From positions 296,085 through 311,661 of the forward strand of contig WELB01000102.1 of the NCBI GenBank assembly GCA_009602725.1: a stretch of DNA of 15,577 bases, written 5' to 3'. The notes beneath the pieces were generated by a model that saw only the letters and a list, made by a program, of their open reading frames with translations, searched no databases and was not told where the DNA came from. The position numbers and the translations under genes were made by a program. Shown here one piece after another: positions 9,847 to 15,577 of the stretch; within the stretch, counting starts at the first letter, position 1, and every line of letters begins with the position of its first letter. Origin of the DNA: Spirogloea muscicola (taxonomy: Eukaryota > Streptophyta > Zygnematophyceae > Spirogloeales > Spirogloeaceae).

Positions 9847-11356
9847 ATGGGTTTACCTTGGTATCGTGTACATACCGTTGTTTTAAATGATCCAGGCCGT
9901 TTAATTGCTGTCCATTTAATGCATACAGCATTAGTCTCTGGATGGGCTGGTTCCATGGCGTTGTATGAATTAGCAGTTTTTGATCCTTCAGATCCTGTTC
10001 TTGATCCAATGTGGAGACAAGGTATGTTTGTTATCCCATTTATGACTCGTTTAGGAGTTACTAAATCATGGGGAGGCTGGAGCATTACTGGAGAAACAAT
10101 TACTAATGCAGGCCTTTGGAGTTATGAAGGTGTAGCAGCAGTTCATATTGTTTTGTCTGGACTGTTATTTTTAGCAGCTATTTGGCATTGGGTTTATTGG
10201 GATCTTGAACTATTTCGTGATGAACGTACTGGTAAGCCCTCTTTGGATTTACCAAAGATCTTCGGAATTCATTTATTTTTGTCTGGTGTACTGTGCTTTG
10301 CTTTTGGAGCGTTTCACGTAACTGGTCTGTTTGGCCCTGGAATATGGGTATCTGATCCTTACGGGTTAACCGGTAGAGTACAAGGTGTGGCTCCAGCTTG
10401 GGGAGCTGAAGGTTTTGATCCTTTTAACCCTGGCGGTATTGCATCACATCACATTGCAGCAGGCATTTTAGGAATTCTTGCAGGATTATTTCACTTAAGT
10501 GTACGTCCTCCTCAACGTCTTTATAAAGGCTTGCGTATGGGAAATGTGGAAACTGTATTGTCTAGCAGTATTGCCGCAGTATTCTTTGCAGCTTTTGTTG
10601 TTGCTGGAACCATGTGGTATGGTTCAGCTGCCACTCCTGTTGAACTGTTTGGTCCTACTCGATATCAGTGGGACTTAGGATACTTCCAACAAGAAATCGA
10701 TCGACGAATTCGTAGCAGTACTGCTGAAGGTCTTAGTCTTTCTGAAGCATGGTCTAAAATTCCTGAGAAATTGGCATTTTATGATTATATCGGTAACAAC
10801 CCAGCGAAAGGAGGTCTATTCCGAGCGGGTGCAATGGATAATGGAGATGGTATTGCTGTAGGCTGGTTAGGACACGCTGTTTTTAAAGATAAAGAAGGAC
10901 ACAATCTGTTTGTGCGTCGTATGCCTACTTTCTTTGAAACTTTTCCTGTTGTATTAGTAGATGAAGAAGGTGTGGTCAGAGCAGATGTGCCATTCCGTCG
11001 AGCAGAATCTAAATATAGTGTAGAGCAAGTTGGAGTCAGTGTTGAATTTTATGGTGGTGAATTAGATGGGGTAAGCTTCAACGACCCTGCGACCGTCAAA
11101 AAATATGCTAGACGCGCTCAGTTAGGAGAGATCTTTGAGTTTGATCGTGCAACTCTAAAATCAGATGGAGTATTCCGTAGTAGTCCTAGAGGTTGGTTTA
11201 CTTTTGGTCATGCTAATTTTGCTCTCTTGTTTTTCTTTGGCCATATTTGGCATGGTGCTAGAACTTTGTTCAGAGATGTGTTTGCTGGAATTGATCCTGA
11301 TCTTGATTCTCAAGTAGAATTTGGTTTGTTCCAAAAATTAGGAGATCCAACAACAA
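9847..11356 (+). CDS. psbB: Photosystem II CP47 apoprotein, 3'-truncated plastid gene
   Basis: CP47 is the inner chlorophyll a antenna of photosystem II, a thylakoid protein with six membrane helices and a large lumenal loop. The start [18 protein letters not shown] is the family's invariant N-terminus, with His9, His23 and His26 in place as chlorophyll ligands. Other landmarks include [38 protein letters not shown], and the C-terminal [20 protein letters not shown]. 503 codons are present; CP47 normally has about 508 residues, so only about five codons plus stop are missing after LGDPTT. The next codon contains the N at 11357, and what follows (Phe-Ser-Arg-Phe-Ala-Pro...) is unrelated nuclear sequence. 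Codons are strongly A/T-ending, unlike both neighbours. There are no internal stops or frameshifts. In its native place psbB is normally followed by psbT; that is absent here. Confidence 0.98.
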
Positions 11357-11357
11357 N
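11357..11357. other. Unresolved base (N) at the plastid/nuclear join
   Basis: The only ambiguous base in the window lies exactly where psbB stops matching and nuclear sequence begins. It may mark a gap of unknown length, a scaffold join, or a conflict between reads. Confidence 0.95.
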
Positions 11358-11686
11358 CTTCTCTCGCTTTGCTCCTCCCCCACCCTGACCTACCTCCTCT
11401 CGCGGCCCCCCTGAAGCCGACACCAGATATACTTTTCCTGATCGCTGCTCCAACCAAGCCCTCGCGAGCGCAAGACCCTCAATTTGCCAGCTCTTGTCAA
11501 GCAAGCGACAAATCAACCTGCATGTCAGTAGAATAGCATAACGGCTCTCTGCACAGCCTACCCATCAGTCTCTGATGCAAGAGGCAGCGATAGTCGTTGT
11601 CGTCTGAGTTGTTGAGCGGTGATCGGCCACGGAGCCCATGACGGCCTCCTCCACCTGACCGCGCCTGCGCCCATGCTGCCCTCCAG
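11358..11686. other. Region before the first ABC1K exon, no coding sequence recognised
   Basis: I see no exon of the ABC1K N-terminal region here; in particular, nothing resembles the family's KxGQ block. The end (GCTGCCCTCCAG, up to 11686) is a good splice acceptor, so at least the right part is intron. The left part is pyrimidine-rich and of unknown role. Confidence 0.5.
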
Positions 11687-14430
11687 ATCTTTGCCGAATT
11701 TGAGGAGATGCCGCTGGCCAGCGCCTCGCTAGCGCAGGTGCACGCTGCGCGGCTGCCCGACGGCCGCAAGGTCGCCGTCAAGGTCAGCACCCACAAACTT
11801 TACTGTCAGCTGCTCCTCAGAAATATGAGCACATTGTGCAGCTCTGTCCATCATTCAGCTCAAGTTGGCGGCGTGTGCTGCGCTTGCATGGACTGATTCC
11901 CTGTTTCTAAAATCTGATCCTGAACGCTGTACTCAGAGTTGCACACTGTGCTGCGGGTGCGCCGCCGCAGGTGCAGCACGGGCACCTCACAGACACAGCA
12001 GCCGCCGACACGCTCACCGTGTACCTCATCGTTAATGCAATCGGCTACCTCTTCCCTGCTTTCGACTACAGGTTTCCGCCCTTCTACCTGCTGCAGCCGT
12101 GGCCATGCCGGCTTAGTAGTACTGCTAAAACAAGCATCGGGCATTCTCCGCACGTTGCTCCCAGTTCGCATCTCAAAAGCAGCTAGTCAAGTGGAATCTC
12201 CCTTTTGCCAGCGCACGTATGTGGCGCTCAGGTCTGATTGTCCACTGATTGTCAACGCTCTACCACAAGCATTCATGTGGCCAAAGTTGTTGTTGAGGAA
12301 GCCATTGTCGTCTTCCGCAGGTGGCTCGTTGAGGAGGTTCGGCAGAGCCTCCCGCAGGTGCAGCAGCAGAGGCAGAGCACTCATGCAGCACAAGCGCGGT
12401 GCCCTTGCCTGACCGTGAGGGAGGCTTTGGTTATTAATTGGTCATATCTGGGTAGATACATATATACTTTGGCCGTGGTTCTCATGTTGGTGCTGACCTT
12501 CGCTGCCTCAGGAGCTGGATTTCCTGAACGAGGCCCGCAATGCAGAGCAGTGCGTGCGCAACTTCGCCGCCATGTCCCCAGAGCTCGCGCCAGCCGTCGC
12601 AGTGCCCGAGATCCACTGGGGCCTCTCGTCGTCCCGTGTTTTGACTATGGAGTTCATGGACGGTGTGCGCGTGACGGATGCCGGCGGTGTCGAGGGCCTG
12701 GGCCTTCGGCCTTCCGATGTCGCCAAGCTGGTCAGCGGCCTTGGCAACCTCCTTAACAGCAGCTCGAGCTGCACCGCAACCCATTTGCTGGTCAATTGCA
12801 TCAACGTACCTGCAGTCTTGGCCACAGTAAGTGCCATTTGCAAACCCCAGCTCCTTTTCGTGGCACTTAATGAGCCTCGTTCAATGCTTTACGCCTGCAG
12901 GTGAGCACGGCCTTTGGGGAAATGATCTTCATCCACGGCTTTGTGCATTGCGATCCACACGCCGCCAATATGCTCATCCGTGCACATCCCTCCTCCACTG
13001 GTAAGCGCCCTCGCGCTTAGCCATTAAGCCATTTGAGCGCGGTTGAATGGCTTCTTGCTGGGGCAGACATAGTTACATGATGGCATGCAATCCAGATGGT
13101 TGATTTGTTAGTATATGGCTTTAGTCAAGTCAGTCCCTCCACTACAGAAAACCGGCTGTGCCAGATCTGATAGAAGGTGCTCACGAACTTGCAACACTGC
13201 TTATAGGTCGAGGTGAATGCCGTTCCATTTACGGCGTCTTTCTTGCGGGGTTTCTAATTGACCGCCTGCATTCGTGTAGGGAAGCGGCGGCAGCCGCAGC
13301 TCGTGCTCCTAGATCACGGCCTCTACCGGAGCATCCCACCCAGCTTACGGCTGAACTACGCTGGCCTCTGGAAGGCAGGCTGCCTCTCCAATCTCAGAAT
13401 GTTTAGCAGCACATGTGCTTTTTGCTTACAAAGTATGCTACTTCTACATCCTCTTGTCTCAAAGTTTCTCAGGCGTGATACAGTCAATGGAAGCGGCCAC
13501 TAATTTGAATGTAGCAGAAGGACATTCATGAGCTCCAACATTTTGGAGTCTGAAATTTTAGATCCCAAGTAACACTAGGGTCTCTCTTCAGGCTCTTGTG
13601 TTTGCAGATGCGGAGGGCGTGCGCAAGCACAGCATCGCTCTGGGCGCCGGCGAGGACCTGTATCGGCTCTTTGCTGCGGTGCTGACGATGCGGTCGTGGG
13701 ACAACATCACGCAGCCGTCGCTTGACCACCTCACTGTCCCGTCATCAGATGAAGAGCGGCTCCAATTGCAGGTTGGCGAGCAGTCATGTGGGTCCCAGCA
13801 CTTGGAATTGGGTCCTGTCCATATGATAACTTGAGACTCTTCCTGTCTGCAAGATCTAGAAAAGCTCACAGACGAGCGTCAAGAGGACGGCAGAGTAAGA
13901 GCATAACGATTACTGGGTGCTGCTCGCAGGGATATGCATCTCAGTTCTTGACGGATATCTCGGCGCTGTTGGCTCGGCTGCCGCGTGTGCTTCTACTCCT
14001 CATGAAGACCAACGACTGTCTCCGCGCGGTCGACAATGCACTGGTACGGTGCTCTGATCAGTGAGCAGCAGTTCTGACATCGACTCCACTTGGACTTGAA
14101 TGTCACTGTGACTGTTGTCGGAAGCACTGAGTGTGCCTGCCTCTACTGCGCCGCCAGGGTGCGCCGGTGAATACGTTCGTGATCACGGCGCGGGAGTGCT
14201 CCAAGGCCCTGGCGCAGGCAAAGCGCGGCGAGGGCCTGTGGGCACGCGCGGCTGCCGCCACTGACCTCCTCCGCTTGGAGCTCCGCATGCTGCGGTTGCA
14301 AGCGTTCGCGTGGCTTGCGGTCACCGGCAGGGGCCTTGGCGCCATGCTCCATCGGTGGCGGGCGCACTTCCATGCAGGCATTGCGACACTCCATGGGGGC
14401 TCCAGGGCGGCGCTCGATACGACGTCGTGA
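11687..14430 (+). CDS. ABC1K / ADCK1-like atypical kinase (UbiB family), 5'-truncated
   Basis: ABC1/ADCK/UbiB proteins are atypical kinases or ATPases of mitochondria and plastids linked to quinone and lipid metabolism. Exons: 11687-11782, 11971-12071, 12321-12357, 12512-12730, 12901-13000, 13280-13374, 13592-13771, 13930-14043, 14158-14430 (TGA 14428-14430). They join in phase to 404 residues plus stop. Motifs in order: Ala-rich loop PLASASLAQVH; the VAVK lysine; LDFLNEARNAEQ (helix-C Glu and N-x2-E); hinge VLTMEFMDGVRV; catalytic loop HGFVHCDPHAANML; metal-binding LLDHGLYR (in place of DFG); then LNYAGLWKALVFAD and LGAGEDLYRLFAAVLTMRSW, which favour the ADCK1/ADCK5-like branch. The KxGQ region and organelle targeting sequence, expected upstream, are absent, so the gene is cut at or before 11357. 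The intron 13375-13591 appears to be GC-AG. Organelle and substrate cannot be read from the sequence. Confidence 0.88.
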
Positions 14431-14461
14431 CGTTTGTGCCTAGCTCAAACTATTGTAGATG

Positions 14462-14504
14462 GATAGATAGTGCGCCTGCGAGGGCTGCAGGCGCACTATC
14501 TATC
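14462..14504. repeat. Perfect 18-bp inverted repeat (hairpin) in the ABC1K 3' UTR
   Basis: GATAGATAGTGCGCCTGC (14462-14479) is followed by a 7-base loop (GAGGGCT) and by its exact reverse complement (14487-14504). It starts 32 bases after the stop codon and would form a stable stem in the mRNA. Two shorter inverted repeats follow: GAGCC/GGCTC (14531-14535/14541-14545) and GATAGATG/CATCTATC (14572-14579/14598-14605). Confidence 0.9.
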
Positions 14505-14722
14505 TTGCAGTCTCGGGTGGACACTGTAGGGAGCCCCATTGGCTCCGCCTGGACTCGCTGATTGCCGGATTGATAGATGTGAAACCCTGAGCGGATGCAT
14601 CTATCGTCCGAGTAGTGTATGAGAGAGGTCACCAAGCGCATAGACTGCGTCTCCACCTCCATGGTGCAGATGCTCATCACAAGCCGTACAGATTGGAATT
14701 TATTTTACGTCATGGAGACTCC

Positions 14723-14727
14723 TGTAA
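14723..14727 (+). terminator. Candidate poly(A) signal TGTAA after ABC1K
   Basis: TGTAA lies about 290 bases after the stop codon and downstream of the hairpin, a plausible 3' UTR length for a green alga. It is the first TGTAA I see after the stop. Confidence 0.45.
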
Positions 14728-15055
14728 CATCCGTACCTTCATAGCAAGGGCCTCCCACTGTGACGCTGCTTGCTGAAATATCTCTGCAAGCTGCTGAAGT
14801 GCAGATGTGGTGGTAGGCCCAAGGATTACTCAGCAACATTGAGATCTGGTGGCAACTTGGTTACCAAGCAGTAGGAATGGCGAAAAAAGCTTGCTCCTGC
14901 ACGGCGCAGATCACGTTTACGGCGGCTAAGTTTGCATGCGAGCTGCTGCAGCAGGCTTGGGCGAGCTCGTTGTCAGGTTTGGACCATGCACATGCTGGGG
15001 CATCCTGTAGGACAACAACCAGGGGTTACTGAGCACCCAGTGGCCATTTGGGTCG

Positions 15056-15092
15056 CTGGCCCCTTCGAAGCGTTTGTCTGGCCCCTTCGAAG
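15056..15092. repeat. 15-bp direct repeat
   Basis: CTGGCCCCTTCGAAG occurs at 15056-15070 and again at 15078-15092, separated by seven bases. No role is apparent. Confidence 0.75.
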
Positions 15093-15482
15093 TTTCTTTT
15101 TCCTTTTTCTGGCTGGCAAAAGACAGGCATCGCCCTCTACTGAAGAGACGTGCGGGCGCGTGGAGCAGGGCCGCAGATAACGGCTGGAGCAAGGCGGGGG
15201 TAGATTGAAGGCGGAGTGGAGGCGGCTTGCTTTAGCCAATTAACAGCAGAGAAGGCCATATAGAGCGTGGACAAGGTTGGGTGATGTGCATGTTGCACAT
15301 TGTTGGCTTAGAGGTGTGGAGGTGGGTGGTGACACGGGTAACGAGCGTGAAAGGGGGAGTGCTGTTGAGGAGGCAAAGGCTGGGAGAGGGAAGAGAAGAA
15401 GCAGTTCTTCTGAAGAGAAGTGGCTCTCCCAAAGAAGTGGCTCTTCTGAAGGGGTGAGGGCTGCAAAGGGCCAGCCCACAAA

Positions 15483-15577
15483 AGAATGACAAGGTCCAGA
15501 AGAGATAGAAAGAGAGAAGCGAGGAGACGAGAGGGAGAGAGGGAGAGAGGGGGGGGAAGGGGGGGGGGGGGGGGGGG
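15483..15577. repeat. Purine-rich low-complexity end with a terminal poly-G run
   Basis: From 15483 the plus strand is nearly all A and G (GAGA repeats), then G-rich, ending in 19 consecutive G (15559-15577). The sequence stops inside the homopolymer, as commonly seen where an assembly ends in low-complexity DNA. Confidence 0.9.

Larger units (their letters stand above)
9808..11356 (+). other. Plastid-derived segment in nuclear sequence (NUPT or chimeric join)
   Basis: Base composition and codon use change abruptly near 9805-9812 from very GC-rich nuclear coding DNA to AT-rich plastid DNA, and change back at the N at 11357. The segment contains about 35-40 bases of psbB leader and all but the last few codons of psbB, with no frameshift or stop. 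The left edge is not exact because CAAGAAAGTCACAAAGTCCT could belong to either side. Both adjacent nuclear genes lose their 5' ends at these edges. Confidence 0.9.
14728..15577. other. 3' flank with no recognised gene
   Basis: Short open frames occur on both strands, but none looks like a conserved protein or has clear exon borders linking it to others. It includes a 15-bp direct repeat (15056-15070 and 15078-15092) and, from about 15330, increasingly purine-rich DNA ending in a G run. Confidence 0.5.

Noticed and set aside
9461-10009. 182-residue minus-strand frame running from PSP into psbB
   Set aside because: Only the part below about 9806 is PSP; the rest is the antisense strand of psbB. 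Its Met at 10009 is not a real start.
13375-13406. Read-through of the ABC1K exon beyond 13374
   Set aside because: The added residues do not fit the family, and the GT donor near 13400 leaves the wrong phase for the conserved exon at 13592.
1-15577. tRNA, rRNA, CRISPR arrays or transposase genes
   Set aside because: I saw no cloverleaf-like tRNA, no rRNA-like sequence, no regularly spaced repeats and no reverse transcriptase or transposase motif in any frame.

Overview
The window looks like nuclear DNA of a green alga (Chlorophyta, possibly Trebouxiophyceae; lineage is inferred, not proven). The nuclear genes have many short GT-AG introns (about 90-670 nt). TTTAGGG/TTAGGG-type telomeric units occur inside one intron, TGTAA motifs (the usual chlorophyte poly(A) signal) follow stop codons, and the plastid gene psbB present here is AT-rich and intact in frame.

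Layout. 1-778: noncoding, with an ~83-bp tandem repeat and a (GCC)n tract. 779-7246 (+): a complete, 22-exon isoamylase-type starch debranching enzyme, closest to plant ISA3. All exon phases join to an open frame of 723 residues and all four GH13 active-site regions are present. 7247-8215: tail-to-tail intergenic DNA with no gene seen. 8216-~9806 (-): five exons of phosphoserine phosphatase, truncated at its 5' end. ~9808-11356 (+): plastid psbB (CP47) with its short leader and Shine-Dalgarno site, lacking only about the last five codons and ending at an unresolved base (N, 11357). 11358-14430 (+): nine exons of an ABC1K/ADCK1-like atypical kinase, lacking its 5' exons. 14431-15577: 3' region with an 18-bp perfect hairpin, then no gene, ending in purine-rich DNA and a run of 19 G.

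How the genes relate. The three nuclear genes are individually ordinary algal metabolic or housekeeping genes: starch breakdown, plastidial serine synthesis, and a UbiB/ABC1-family kinase. I see no operon-like link between them. The striking feature is the centre: an organellar gene sits exactly where the 5' ends of two divergently oriented nuclear genes should be, and both nuclear genes are decapitated there. This is either a chimeric assembly join or a very recent plastid-to-nucleus insertion with deletion. The N at one edge favours an assembly join. I found no convincing new defence, mobile or regulatory system.
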